Assembly: GCA_027028145.1 (NCBI GenBank)
Contig: JALVJV010000006.1
Coordinates: 1 to 64,000, forward strand
Direction of reading: 5' to 3'
DNA from: Archaeoglobaceae archaeon
GTDB taxonomy: Archaea > Halobacteriota > Archaeoglobi > Archaeoglobales > Archaeoglobaceae
Length of the DNA stretch: 64,000 bases
Shown here: in pieces, positions 54,353 through 64,000 of the stretch
Layout: every line of letters begins with the position of its first letter
Numbering within the stretch: the stretch's first letter is position 1
The notes under the pieces: generated by a model
The model's database searches: none
Told to the model about the DNA's origin: nothing
Seen by the model: the letters and a program-made list of their open reading frames with translations, nothing else
Translations under genes and position numbers: made by a program

Positions 54353-54877
54353 TTACAAACCCATTTCTCTTTTTAGTTTTTCGTTCAGCTTCGAATACGA
54401 TATCGCGTAAGGTATTATCAGGAGAAAAATCGGGATCAGTAAAAGATAGAACCACCAAGCAAGTTTCCCCATCTTAATGCATTCGAACATTCCGATCTCA
54501 AGCAGAAGCAAACACAGTCCGAGTTCGAGTGAAAACACCAATAAAAATTCAAAGTATTTATTTATCGCTGTAACTCTTTTTTCCTCATCGAGCTTGCTCA
54601 AATCGATCGGAACGTTTAGAAGTTTCCACGTTCTAAATCTGTAACGGGTCAAAATCAAAATAGTAATCTGAGCCATGGAAAACAGAAACGGCATGATCAG
54701 TATCCAGTCCTTGCTACCGTATCTGTCCGGTTTTCCGCCGAAGCTGAAGTGAGTCGGGATCACTTCGGGTAAAATCAGATAGTAGTAAAACGCAACTAAG
54801 AACATCAAAATAACAACGAGAGCGTTTCCTACGACCAGCAACCGCCCCTTCTCACTCAATTCTTCGGATGTCAACAT
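54353..54877 (-). CDS. DUF1648-family membrane protein
   Basis: A 174-residue protein with about four spans. The first span ends in LPEVIPTHFSFGGKPDRYGSK, the DUF1648 signature (Pro-x-x-Ile-Pro-x-His-Phe...Gly). Bacterial relatives include SdpI-type immunity or signalling proteins; here the function is unknown. The start at 54877 is chosen because a TATA box (TTTTTTATAG on the coding strand, about 54898-54907) lies 26 bases upstream; the reading to 54934 overlaps the neighbouring promoter. It sits on the opposite strand between nrdD and the glutaredoxin gene. Confidence 0.75.
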   Translation of the reverse strand: MLTSEELSEKGRLLVVGNALVVILMFLVAFYYYLILPEVIPTHFSFGGKPDRYGSKDWILIMPFLFSMAQITILILTRYRFRTWKLLNVPIDLSKLDEEKRVTAINKYFEFLLVFSLELGLCLLLLEIGMFECIKMGKLAWWFYLLLIPIFLLIIPYAISYSKLNEKLKREMGL

Positions 54878-54947
54878 CTTCAATACCAAACTATAAGCTA
54901 TAAAAAATTTCAGCAAAATTTTAAATCCAACCACTCAAAACCGAAGC

Positions 54948-55196
54948 ATGAAACTAATAGTATTCACGAAAAAGGACTGCCCGCAGTGTCCAAACGCCAA
55001 AGCCATAGCAAAAGAAGTTGCCGAAGAACTCGGACTCGAATACGAGGAGATTGACATCGAGAAAGATCTCATCACGGCATTGCAATACAACGTGGCTTCA
55101 ACACCTTCCATCGCTTTCGGAGAGGAAGTTCTGTTCAGAGGAGAGGTTCCCACGAAGGAACGGCTCAAAGAGGAAATTCTAAAGCTTATGAAGTGA
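54948..55196 (+). CDS. Glutaredoxin/thioredoxin-like protein
   Basis: An 82-residue thioredoxin-fold protein with the redox pair Cys11-Pro-Gln-Cys14 (KKDCPQCPNAK) and the cis-Pro in STPSIAFG. It begins the operon with nrdG (gap of four bases), so it probably serves as the electron donor or redox partner of the anaerobic reductase, an inference from context. aattttaaatcc at about 54917-54928 is a TATA box for a leaderless start. Confidence 0.85.
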   Translation: MKLIVFTKKDCPQCPNAKAIAKEVAEELGLEYEEIDIEKDLITALQYNVASTPSIAFGEEVLFRGEVPTKERLKEEILKLMK

Positions 55197-55200
55197 TAGT

Positions 55201-55905
55201 ATGCTCTTAGGCGGAATTTTGGATCTATCAACCGTTGATTTTCCCGGAAAACTTTGTTCGGTTGTCTTCTTCGCCGGATGTCCGTTCAGATGTCCATACT
55301 GCCAAAACCATCGACTCCTGCAGGGAGGTATGAGTGTCGAAGTTGATCACATCGTTTCGGAAATCAAGAGGAACTTTCTAATCGATGGTGTGTGTTTTAC
55401 CGGCGGAGAACCGCTGATGCAGAACTTGGATGAACTGAAAGATTTAATTTCGAAGCTGAAGGATTTGGGATTTGCCGTAAAGATAGACACGAACGGCTAT
55501 TATCCGGAAAAACTCGCTGAGATAGTTGATCTGATAGATTACGTGGCGTTGGATTTCAAAACCACACCAAAGAATTACCCGAAGCTCACGGGCAAGGAAG
55601 ATTCTGCAGAGAGAGTTCTCGAAACCTTAAGGATTCTATCGAGTTCGGGAGTGGAATTCGAAGTAAGAACGACGGTCGTTCCGACGATAGTTGACGAGAT
55701 TACGGTTAAAGAGATAGCCGAGATCTTATCCGATTTTGGAGTGAAGCTTTACGTCTTGCAACAGTTTAGAAATGAGGACGTTCTCGATGAGAATTTTAAG
55801 CAGATTGAACCGTATCCGAAGGATTATTTAATCGAACTCGGAAAGCTTGCAAAGAGTTACGTTCCGAAGGTTTTGGTTAGGTGTGAGGGAGAGGAGGAGG
55901 TTTGA
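55201..55905 (+). CDS. nrdG: Anaerobic ribonucleotide reductase-activating radical SAM protein
   Basis: A 234-residue radical SAM enzyme that generates the glycyl radical on NrdD. The cluster cysteines are C27, C31 and C34 (AGCPFRCPYCQNH), followed by FTGGEPLMQ for SAM binding. The N-terminus GGILDLSTVDFPGKLCSVVFF is typical of archaeal NrdG. Its neighbours support the assignment over pyruvate-formate-lyase activase: nrdD upstream and thyX directly after, with no gap. Confidence 0.9.
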   Translation: MLLGGILDLSTVDFPGKLCSVVFFAGCPFRCPYCQNHRLLQGGMSVEVDHIVSEIKRNFLIDGVCFTGGEPLMQNLDELKDLISKLKDLGFAVKIDTNGYYPEKLAEIVDLIDYVALDFKTTPKNYPKLTGKEDSAERVLETLRILSSSGVEFEVRTTVVPTIVDEITVKEIAEILSDFGVKLYVLQQFRNEDVLDENFKQIEPYPKDYLIELGKLAKSYVPKVLVRCEGEEEV

Positions 55906-56625
55906 ATGGTTAAGGTCAAACTTTTGAGATACACCCCGGATGGAGTAAGGTTGGTAGCCCAAGGTTGTAGAGTCAGCGGAATACCGGAAGGCTTGAGCGA
56001 TGAGGAAATCGTCAGAATGGTAGTTGAGAACGACTACACGAGTGCGATAGAGCACATCTACTTCACCTTCGACATATCCGAAATGAGCGTTGCGATAAGC
56101 AGGGAGTTGCTCGAACATAGGATCGCAAGCCACACAGCGAGATCGACGAGATACAACGTCGAGAAGGATTTCGGCTACGTAATCCCTCCGACGATCGACG
56201 GAGATGAAGAGCTCGTGGAGATGTTCAAGGAGGCCATGGAATCCGCAAGACAACACTACGCCAAAATCTTCGAGAAGATGCTCGAAAAGGGCTATTCGAA
56301 AGCCGAAGCTTTGGAGGCATCCCGTTACGTTTTGCCGATGGCAACTCACACTCACTACATTTGGACGATCAACGCCCGATCGCTCATAAACTTCTTGGGC
56401 TTGAGGTTGTGCAAGAGAGCCGCTCCAGAAATAAGAGAACTCGCACAGAAGATATACGACATCGTAGTCGAGATATATCCGGAGATATTCAAAGACATAG
56501 GTTGCAGAGGATACAACTTGGGCTTATGTCCGGAAAACGAAGCCCGACCCAAGGATTGCCCGTTCAGAGCTAAAATACCGACTAAGAAGGAGATTAAAGA
56601 TAGCTGGAAGAAAAAAGATAAATAA
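55906..56625 (+). CDS. thyX: Flavin-dependent thymidylate synthase ThyX
   Basis: A 239-residue enzyme methylating dUMP to dTMP with FAD and methylene-folate or an archaeal equivalent. The signature is normally RHRx7S; here it is E70-H71-R72-x7-S80 (LEHRIASHTARSTRY), so the first Arg is Glu. The remaining fold is clear (EASRYVLPMATHTHYIWTIN, split; SLINFLGLRLC). It completes the deoxynucleotide cluster. The 3' end has extra Cys residues (GLCPENEARPKDCPF). Confidence 0.88.
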   Translation: MVKVKLLRYTPDGVRLVAQGCRVSGIPEGLSDEEIVRMVVENDYTSAIEHIYFTFDISEMSVAISRELLEHRIASHTARSTRYNVEKDFGYVIPPTIDGDEELVEMFKEAMESARQHYAKIFEKMLEKGYSKAEALEASRYVLPMATHTHYIWTINARSLINFLGLRLCKRAAPEIRELAQKIYDIVVEIYPEIFKDIGCRGYNLGLCPENEARPKDCPFRAKIPTKKEIKDSWKKKDK

Positions 56626-56866
56626 TTTTTATTTTTATAAATTAAATTTACAGCGCTTAATAACCGTCATAATTTATTTTTAACATTATTATTTATTAAT
56701 TTTAAATGCTTGGTTATAGCACAGCAAGGTAAAAATCCATAAATATTAAAATTGAACATCTACCGTCGTTAAGAAAAGGTAATAATTTAGACTGAAGAAT
56801 AGGCAAACGTCGAGGAAATATTTAAATAGTGTCGATCTGGATAAAATTCGGGCGGAGGTGTTTCGA

Positions 56867-58840
56867 ATGTCCAAAACGATCGAATCTCTGATGAAAGTTG
56901 AGGAAGTATACGAACCGCCGGCAGAATTTAAGGAGAAGGCTTGGGTTAAGGACGAATCCATTTACGAAAAAGCGGAGAAGGACTGGATCGGCTTTTGGGA
57001 TGAGATTGCAAAGACCGAGATCGAATGGTTTGAGCCTTACAAGAAGGTTCTCGATGATAGCAACGCACCCTTCTACAAGTGGTTCGTCGGCGGTAAGATC
57101 AACATAACTCACAACTGCCTTGACAGGCACGTTAGGACTTGGAGGAAGAACAAAGCCGCTATAATCTGGCAGGGTGAGCCGGAAAACGAGAGAAGGGTTC
57201 TCACTTACTACGAGCTATACAGAAGGGTCTGCAGGTTCGCCAACGCGTTGAAGAGCTTGGGAGTGAAGAAGGGAGACAGGGTTACGATATACATGGGAAT
57301 GGTTCCGGAGTTAGTAGTTGCCATGCTCGCGTGTGCGAGAATCGGTGCTATTCACAGCGTAGTCTTCGGAGGATTCTCAGCTACGGCACTCAGAGATAGA
57401 ATTAACGACGCTCAGGCTAAAGTCGTAATCACGATGGACGGATTCTACAGGAGGGGCAAGGTAGTCGAGACAAAGAAGATCGTAGATGACGCTTTGGAAG
57501 ATGCCCCGAGCGTTAAGTATGTCGTAGTTTACAACAGGCTTGGAATGGATGTGAACATGGTCGAAGACAGAGATCTCTGGTGGCACGACATCCAGTATGG
57601 AGTATCTTGGAAGTGCGAGCCCGAAGTTATGGATTCCGAAGATCCGCTGTTCATACTCTATACATCGGGAACCACCGGCAAGCCGAAGGGTGTTCTGCAC
57701 GTTCACGGCGGTTATAACGTTGGAACACACATAACGACGAAGTGGGTGTTCGACCTCAAGGATGAAGACATATACTGGTGCACCGCCGACATAGGCTGGA
57801 TTACCGGTCACAGCTACGTCGTTTATGGGCCGTTGAGCAACGGTGCGACGGTTCTGATGTATGAGGGAGCCCCGGACTATCCTCAGCCGGACAGATGGTG
57901 GAGCATAATCGAAAGATTCGGCGTTACGGTATTCTACACCGCTCCCACTGCGATAAGATACTTCATGAGGCTCGGCGAGGAATGGCCGAAGAAGCACGAC
58001 CTCAGTAGCTTAAGACTGCTCGGAACTGTCGGAGAGCCGATAAATCCGGAAGCTTGGAAGTGGTTCTACAGAGTAATCGGAGGAGAAAGGTGTCCGATCG
58101 TCGACACGTGGTGGCAGACAGAAACCGGAATGCACCTCATCACACCGTTGCCGGGAGTTACGAAGCTCAAGCCCGGTTCCGCAACGAAGCCTTTCCCCGG
58201 CATAAAGGCGGAAGTTTGGGATGACGACGGAAATCCGTGCCCGCCTAACGTTGGAGGTAAGCTCGTAATTACGAGACCGTGGCCGTCGATGCTCAGAACG
58301 CTCTGGGGCGATCCGGACAGATACATAAAGACCTACTGGAGCGCGTTCAAAGGCAAGCTCGTATACTTCACCGGAGACGGTGCGAGAATCGATGAAGACG
58401 GCTACTTCTGGATAATGGGCAGAATAGACGATGTCTTGAACGTCAGCGGACACAGAATCGGAACGGCCGAGCTCGAAAGCGCTCTCGTCGCTCACAAGGC
58501 AGTTAGCGAGGCGGCGGTTATCGGAAAGGCTCACGAGATCAAGGGAGAGGTGCCGGTAGCTTTCGTAGTTCTCAAGGAGGGCTACGAACCATCGGTGGAG
58601 CTGAAGAAGGAGCTTAAGGAGTGGGTCAGAAAGACGATCGGTCCGATTGCGGTTCCAGACGACATAATATTCGTCGAGAAGTTGCCGAAGACGAGAAGCG
58701 GAAAGATAATGAGGAGAGTTCTGAGGGCCGTTCTTTCCGGACAGCCGCTCGGTGATGTAACGACGTTGGAGGATCCGAAAGCCGTTGAAGAGGCGAAGAA
58801 AGCTTACGAAGAGATAAAGAAGGCGATGGAAAGGCAATAA
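56867..58840 (+). CDS. acs: Acetyl-CoA synthetase (AMP-forming)
   Basis: A 657-residue ligase forming acetyl-CoA from acetate, ATP and CoA. Motifs are [19 protein letters not shown] (AMP-binding), [10 protein letters not shown] and the C-terminal [11 protein letters not shown] with the catalytic, often acetylated, Lys. Trp in [10 protein letters not shown] is typical of acetate specificity. The start at 56867 follows GGAGGTG; a TATA box is at 56817-56826. The 241-base gap before it is AT-rich, with no gene or RNA that I can recognise. The acetate transporter follows by 25 bases. Confidence 0.95.
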   Translation: MSKTIESLMKVEEVYEPPAEFKEKAWVKDESIYEKAEKDWIGFWDEIAKTEIEWFEPYKKVLDDSNAPFYKWFVGGKINITHNCLDRHVRTWRKNKAAIIWQGEPENERRVLTYYELYRRVCRFANALKSLGVKKGDRVTIYMGMVPELVVAMLACARIGAIHSVVFGGFSATALRDRINDAQAKVVITMDGFYRRGKVVETKKIVDDALEDAPSVKYVVVYNRLGMDVNMVEDRDLWWHDIQYGVSWKCEPEVMDSEDPLFILYTSGTTGKPKGVLHVHGGYNVGTHITTKWVFDLKDEDIYWCTADIGWITGHSYVVYGPLSNGATVLMYEGAPDYPQPDRWWSIIERFGVTVFYTAPTAIRYFMRLGEEWPKKHDLSSLRLLGTVGEPINPEAWKWFYRVIGGERCPIVDTWWQTETGMHLITPLPGVTKLKPGSATKPFPGIKAEVWDDDGNPCPPNVGGKLVITRPWPSMLRTLWGDPDRYIKTYWSAFKGKLVYFTGDGARIDEDGYFWIMGRIDDVLNVSGHRIGTAELESALVAHKAVSEAAVIGKAHEIKGEVPVAFVVLKEGYEPSVELKKELKEWVRKTIGPIAVPDDIIFVEKLPKTRSGKIMRRVLRAVLSGQPLGDVTTLEDPKAVEEAKKAYEEIKKAMERQ

Positions 58841-58865
58841 TCTATTTTTTTAGGAGGGATCTCTT

Positions 58866-59408
58866 ATGGAGAAAGATTGGGCTAATCCGGCGGTAGTCGG
58901 TCTTATGGGCTTCGCTTTAACGACGATGGCAACCGGCTTGCACGTCATGGGCTACTGGGGAGCCGGACCTACGTTGGCTCTCGCCCTCGCATTCGGAGGA
59001 ACTGCGCAGTTCATTGCCGGAATAATAGACATGAAGAAAGGGAACATATTCGGCGGATCGGCGTTCATGTCCTACGGAGCATTCTGGTGGGCGGTATTCA
59101 TAAAGGACATAATACTGCCGACGTTTGGCATCAAGGTCGGAGCCCTCGGAAACGCAGGGTTCGCACTGATGTGGTTCCTGTTTACGTTCGCATTCATGAT
59201 AGCATCGTTCAGAATAGGCAAACTGCTCTCGGCGCTCTTCGTATTGCTGTGGATCGCGTTCGGTCTGCTCGTAGCTCTGCCGATCGGACTCGTTCCGGCG
59301 AAACCCGTAGGCTTTGAGATATTCATAACCGGACTCTTGGCTTGGTATATAGCCATGGCCGAACTCGTTAACACCGTATACGGCAGGGGATTACTACCCC
59401 TTTCCTAA
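58866..59408 (+). CDS. GPR1/FUN34/YaaH-family acetate transporter
   Basis: A 180-residue membrane protein with six spans. The N-terminal signature NPAVVGLMGFALTTMA and the later AMAELVNTVYGRGLLPL are family marks of succinate-acetate permeases (SatP). The pairing with acs makes acetate uptake the natural role. GGAGG stands before the start. Such a pair is used by acetate-oxidising organisms. Confidence 0.92.
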   Translation: MEKDWANPAVVGLMGFALTTMATGLHVMGYWGAGPTLALALAFGGTAQFIAGIIDMKKGNIFGGSAFMSYGAFWWAVFIKDIILPTFGIKVGALGNAGFALMWFLFTFAFMIASFRIGKLLSALFVLLWIAFGLLVALPIGLVPAKPVGFEIFITGLLAWYIAMAELVNTVYGRGLLPLS

Positions 59409-59456
59409 TTTTTCTTAAGACAAAAATTTTTATTCCCCGGCGTTTATTCGCAGTGT

Positions 59457-59981
59457 ATGGATCCGACCGTTGTAGTTATAGACTTTCAAGAGAGGTTGGC
59501 TCCGCACGTTGTAGACATCGATTACATCGCGAAGAATTTGGTAAAATTAATAAAATTTTGCAAGCTGATGGATATTCCCGTTGTCGTTACCGAGCAGATC
59601 AAGCTCGGATCGACCGTGAAAGAACTCAGAGATGTCTTGGGCGAATTTGAACCGATACGGAAGATCAGTTTCAGCTGTTGTAAAAACGAAGAGTTTTTAA
59701 AGGTCTTGGGAGAACTCAAGAGACGGGAAATCGTGCTTACGGGTTTGGAAACGCACATATGCGTTCTACAGACAGCCTTGGATCTCCTCAAGCTGGGTTA
59801 CGAGGTATACTTGGCTGTTGACTGCACGGGATCGAGAAAAAAGCTCGACAGAGATGTAGCGATACAGAGAATGGCTTTCGAAGGTGTAAAGCTAACCACG
59901 GCTGAAACGTTCATATACGAACAGACCGTATCGGCAGATACGGAATTGTTTAAGGAGATACTAAACATAGTTAAGGAATGA
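59457..59981 (+). CDS. Isochorismatase-like hydrolase
   Basis: A 174-residue cysteine hydrolase. The catalytic triad residues are Asp9 (VVVIDFQE), Lys69 (PIRKISFS) and Cys102 (LETHICVLQ). The family includes isochorismatases and nicotinamidases; lacking clear metal-site motifs, the substrate is unknown. A T-rich TATA (about 59423-59432) suggests its own leaderless start. It is followed after six bases by a DUF1646 permease. Confidence 0.85.
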   Translation: MDPTVVVIDFQERLAPHVVDIDYIAKNLVKLIKFCKLMDIPVVVTEQIKLGSTVKELRDVLGEFEPIRKISFSCCKNEEFLKVLGELKRREIVLTGLETHICVLQTALDLLKLGYEVYLAVDCTGSRKKLDRDVAIQRMAFEGVKLTTAETFIYEQTVSADTELFKEILNIVKE

Positions 59982-59987
59982 CCGGAT

Positions 59988-61067
59988 ATGCTGGTCGAGA
60001 TCGGGTTGGCGGTTATACTCCTTCTCGTCCTGATTCTACCTTTTAAAGTAAGGGCGGTTGAGGAAAACCTGGAGCTGTTCTTTCTCACTATGGGTATTCT
60101 GTCCGTTACGATATCCGGACTCTGGAGTAGGGAACTCGTTATAGACGCACTAAGGGAGCCGGTATGGTTACCGAATACGCCCGTTCCGATAGGCATATTC
60201 CAAGTCGTTCTCGTATTCGGCTTGGTAGTATACAGATACGGAAGTGCAATATACGGAAACCTGCATAAGATCGTTAAGAAGTTGGGTTTGAAGTTTTTCG
60301 CCTTCCTTATGGTGGTCATACTCGGACTCGTATCGAGCGTTATATCTGTGATAGTAACAGCCGTTATCCTTTCGGAAATCGCGGCCATTCTCCCGGTTGA
60401 CAGACTGAGAAAAATTGAATTCGTTGTAATCGCCTGCTTTTCCGTAGGATTGGGAGCCGTTTTAACTCCAATAGGCGAGCCCCTCGCAACCATAGCGATT
60501 TCAAAGCTTAAAGTTCCACCGTATAACGCCGACTTCTTCTTTCTGTTCAGACTTTTGGGAATATACGTGATTCCGTGTATAATCGCGCTCGGGATCTATG
60601 CCGGATATAGGATTAAGGGAAACGAGAAGATGGACGTTGAAGAAATCCCGGAATACACCGAAACGCTCAGAACGGTTGTAGTAAGAGCGATTAAAGTTTA
60701 CGTCTTCGTCGCCGCACTAATTCTGCTCGGAACAGGATTATCACCGCTCGCAACTTTGGTGTTCGAAAGGATTCCTCCCGAAGGGTTGTATTGGCTAAAC
60801 ACAATTTCAGCCGTGCTCGATAACGCTACACTTGTAGCTGTCGAAATAGAGCCAACGCTTTCGCTTACCCAGATAAAATGCGCGTTGATGAGTCTACTGA
60901 TTTCGGGCGGTATGCTAATACCGGGCAACATTCCGAACATAGTTGCCGCCGGAAGGTTGGGTATCAGAATGAAGGAGTGGGCAAAGATAGGCGTTCCGAT
61001 AGGTATCGTATTACTGCTCGTTTACTTTTTCATTCTAACGCTTGAGATCCATACGTTCGGATTTTAA
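59988..61067 (+). CDS. DUF1646-family membrane permease
   Basis: A 359-residue protein with about ten spans, of the DUF1646 family in the ion transporter superfamily. Marks are VGLGAVLTPIGEPLATIAIS and ISGGMLIPGNIPNIVAAGR, which resemble the paired hairpin/NxxN-like elements of anion permeases. Substrate is unknown; co-transcription with the hydrolase suggests transport of its substrate or product. The gap to the convergent glnK (61068-61107) is a T/A-rich terminator. Confidence 0.82.
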   Translation: MLVEIGLAVILLLVLILPFKVRAVEENLELFFLTMGILSVTISGLWSRELVIDALREPVWLPNTPVPIGIFQVVLVFGLVVYRYGSAIYGNLHKIVKKLGLKFFAFLMVVILGLVSSVISVIVTAVILSEIAAILPVDRLRKIEFVVIACFSVGLGAVLTPIGEPLATIAISKLKVPPYNADFFFLFRLLGIYVIPCIIALGIYAGYRIKGNEKMDVEEIPEYTETLRTVVVRAIKVYVFVAALILLGTGLSPLATLVFERIPPEGLYWLNTISAVLDNATLVAVEIEPTLSLTQIKCALMSLLISGGMLIPGNIPNIVAAGRLGIRMKEWAKIGVPIGIVLLLVYFFILTLEIHTFGF

Positions 61068-61107
61068 AAATTTTTAAAATTAAATAAATTAAATAAAATA
61101 GAAAACC
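61068..61107. terminator. AT-rich bidirectional terminator
   Basis: The 40 bases between the convergent stops hold T5 and T4 runs on the plus strand (aaatttttaaaatt) and A-rich repeats giving U-tracts leftward (aaataaattaaataaaata). There is no GC hairpin. This fits hairpin-free termination by archaeal RNA polymerase in both directions. Confidence 0.45.
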
Positions 61108-62614
<1,507 letters not shown>

Positions 62615-62754
62615 AACCTCAGACGCGCATATGATGTTTTTAAAAATTTTTAACAAAATGTCCTAAAGATTCATAATTTTTCATAGTTAGAACCACAAGT
62701 CTAAAGATTTTGGCTAAGCTCGTATTGAGTGATTGGCACAACTATCATCGAAAA

Positions 62755-62764
62755 ATATTTAAAA
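62755..62764 (+). promoter_or_regulatory. TATA box of the ilvB leader
   Basis: atatttaaaa is centred 27-28 bases before the ATG at 62787. That spacing predicts transcription beginning at the A of the leader ORF, so the leader would be translated as a leaderless message. From this box to the ilvB start is more than 120 bases, far too long for a leaderless ilvB. Confidence 0.6.
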
Positions 62765-62786
62765 TTAGCAACACCACTGCAAAACA

Positions 62787-62846
62787 ATGCCTAAATTCAT
62801 CCCAATTCCAGCCATTCTCGTATCCCTTTTGGTATTGGTAGAGTAA
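62787..62846 (+). CDS. Branched-chain-rich leader peptide upstream of ilvB
   Basis: A 19-codon ORF encoding [19 protein letters not shown]. Ten of 19 residues are Ile, Leu or Val, and eight of nine in the run ILVSLLVLV. The promoter places the RNA 5' end at its ATG. Its stop is 40 bases before ilvB, with a hairpin and T-tracts between. This is the layout of attenuation leaders such as bacterial ivbL, whose control codons match the product pathway. It may instead be a tiny membrane protein by chance composition. Confidence 0.6.
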   Translation: MPKFIPIPAILVSLLVLVE

Positions 62847-62851
62847 ACTAT

Positions 62852-62872
62852 CCCGCTTTTTTGGCGGGTTTT
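62852..62872 (+). terminator. Putative attenuator hairpin with T-tracts
   Basis: CCCGC (62852-62856) pairs with GCGGG (62864-62868) around the loop TTTTTTG, and TTTT follows. The loop T6 is itself a possible hairpin-free termination tract. An alternative short hairpin, GGTAG (62837-62841) with CTATC (62848-62852), would overlap the first stem base. A further stem, CCAATTCC (62802-62809) with GGTATTGG (62831-62838), covers the leader codons. All stems are short for a thermophile. Confidence 0.5.
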
Positions 62873-62886
62873 CTTGGGGTGGTTCT

Positions 62887-64000
62887 ATGCGTGCTGCGGA
62901 TGCGATCGTCAAGGCTCTGGAGATGGAAGGCGTCGAGCACATATTCGGGATTCCCGGAGGTGCAATTCTGGAAGTTTACGACGCGCTATACGATTCGGAG
63001 ATCGTCCACATTCTTACGAGGCACGAGCAAGCGGCTGTGCACGCGGCTGACGGATACGCGAGGGCTACCGGAAAAGTCGGAGTTGCTTTCGCAACATCTG
63101 GCCCGGGAGCGACCAACACGGTTACCGGCATCGCAACTGCATACATGGATTCCTCACCGCTCGTTGTTATGACAGGGCAAGTGCCGAGAGCTATGATAGG
63201 CAACGACGCCTTCCAAGAAGCTGACACAACCGGCATAACGATGCCGATAACGAAGCACAACTACCTCGTCACAGACGAGAGACAACTGCTCAGAATAATC
63301 AAGGAAGCTTTTCACATAGCTTCAACCGGAAGACCGGGCCCGGTTCTAATAGATCTGCCGAGAGATGTGACGATGGCTGATATAGAGTTCGATTATCCCG
63401 ATAAAGTCGATCTGATCGGTTACAAACCCAAGATCAAAGGACATCCGAAGCAGATAAAAAAAGCTGTCGATATGATAATGCAGTCCGAAAGACCGATAAT
63501 ATTGGCTGGAGGTGGTGTCAGACTTTCCAACGCGCATGAAGAAGTGCTGAAACTTGCCGAAACCATACCGGCTTTCGTAGTCACGACGCTGATGGGCAAG
63601 GGGGCGATTCCGGAAACCCATCCGCTTTGCTTGGGCTTCATCGGAATGCACGGGACTAAATACGGAAACTACGCGGTAATGGAGGCTGATCTCATAATAG
63701 CAATAGGATGCAGGTTCAGCGACAGAACCGTCGGGAAGTTTTCGGAGTTCGCTCCCGAGGCTAAGATAATCCACATAGACATAGATCCGGCTGAGATCGG
63801 TAAGAACGTCAGGGTGGACGTGCCGATAGTCGGAGATGCCAAACTGATACTGCAAGAGATGATCAAGATGATAAAGACCAAGCAGAGGAAAGAGTGGTTC
63901 GAAAGGGTTGATAAGCTAAAAAGGAAGTATCCGCTGAAGTATAATCGGGACGAAAACGTCATAAAACCTCAGTTCGTCGTCGAAAAAATATACGAACTAA
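62887..64000 (+). CDS. ilvB: Acetolactate synthase large subunit (partial, cut by the right edge)
   Basis: Thiamine-diphosphate enzyme that starts isoleucine and valine synthesis. About 371 codons are visible. It begins [20 protein letters not shown], with the ThDP-activating Glu in [17 protein letters not shown], then [11 protein letters not shown] and the Gln-bearing [17 protein letters not shown]. The FAD-binding central domain follows ([15 protein letters not shown]). The C-terminal ThDP domain is outside the window. GGGGTGG five bases before the ATG is the ribosome-binding site; unlike first genes nearby it is not leaderless, which fits the leader upstream. Confidence 0.95.
   Translation, partial: MRAADAIVKALEMEGVEHIFGIPGGAILEVYDALYDSEIVHILTRHEQAAVHAADGYARATGKVGVAFATSGPGATNTVTGIATAYMDSSPLVVMTGQVPRAMIGNDAFQEADTTGITMPITKHNYLVTDERQLLRIIKEAFHIASTGRPGPVLIDLPRDVTMADIEFDYPDKVDLIGYKPKIKGHPKQIKKAVDMIMQSERPIILAGGGVRLSNAHEEVLKLAETIPAFVVTTLMGKGAIPETHPLCLGFIGMHGTKYGNYAVMEADLIIAIGCRFSDRTVGKFSEFAPEAKIIHIDIDPAEIGKNVRVDVPIVGDAKLILQEMIKMIKTKQRKEWFERVDKLKRKYPLKYNRDENVIKPQFVVEKIYEL

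Noticed and set aside
56626-56866. A structured RNA or small gene in the AT-rich gap before acs
   Set aside because: No C/D box pair, tRNA-like fold or plausible ORF is visible; only a TATA box and the GGAGGTG of acs can be supported.
62657-62786. A C/D box RNA in the amt-ilvB gap (CGATGATAG on the minus strand)
   Set aside because: No matching D box or guide spacing follows; it is more simply part of the divergent promoter region.

Overview
The window is archaeal chromosome and most resembles Archaeoglobales (Archaeoglobus, Ferroglobus, Geoglobus); the genus is not fixed by what I can see. The evidence is an A-type ATP synthase operon, the archaeal order of the S10-spc-alpha ribosomal cluster (with eL19, eL32, eS4 and RNase P Rpp29 inside it), SecY with an EMC3-like insertase, archaeal DnaG, Elp3, RqcH, PurS/PurL/PurQ, a tungsten-type aldehyde:ferredoxin oxidoreductase and a complex I/Fpo-type NuoH-NuoI pair. 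No insertion sequence or CRISPR array is visible. Mobile DNA is limited to two inteins.

Layout. 1-3300 (- strand): A-ATPase H, I and K, with a second K copy running off the left edge, then a MoaD-like protein. 3284-9832 (-): a beta-propeller protein, two YeiH-type exporters flanking a membrane-bound PAS/DUF835/winged-helix regulator, and a radical SAM protein. 9882-14950: a CaCA exchanger (+), then pyrC, nuoI, nuoH and an HD phosphohydrolase (-). 15047-17070: tRNA-Pro and AOR. 17252-20661 (+): purS, purL, purQ. 20658-36077: small ORFs, then one long leftward run cmk, EMC3-like, secY and 24 translation genes back to a SPOUT methyltransferase. 36144-37631: two tandem degenerate RecA/KaiC-like paralogues. 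37746-46350: elp3, rqcH, manA, an AAA ATPase, a HisG-like protein, tRNA-Leu, a stand-alone LigD phosphoesterase domain and dnaG. 46424-49040: membrane proteins and icd. 49145-49262 (-): a candidate tandem pair of C/D box guide RNAs. 49415-56625: deoxynucleotide genes (nrdD with two inteins, a glutaredoxin-like protein, nrdG, thyX) with a DUF1648 membrane protein on the other strand. 56867-61067 (+): acetyl-CoA synthetase, acetate transporter, isochorismatase-like hydrolase, DUF1646 permease. 61108-62614 (-): glnK and amt. 62787-64000 (+): a short leader peptide and ilvB, cut by the right edge.

Expression pattern. Genes that begin a transcription unit usually have a TATA-like element centred about 25-28 bases before the start codon and no Shine-Dalgarno sequence, so they look leaderless. 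Genes inside operons usually carry GGTGATC or GGAGGTG a few bases before the start. I used this contrast to choose many starts.

The most interesting signal is upstream of ilvB. A TATA element is placed so that transcription would begin at the ATG of a 19-codon ORF, 10 of whose residues are Ile, Leu or Val. A GC hairpin with T-tracts follows, then a strong Shine-Dalgarno sequence and ilvB. It looks like an attenuation leader for branched-chain amino acid synthesis, which would be unusual in an archaeon. Other notable items are two nrdD inteins separated by only ten extein residues, an identical duplicated ATPase c-subunit segment, the membrane-tethered regulator between two YeiH exporters, and the tandem C/D box RNA candidate.
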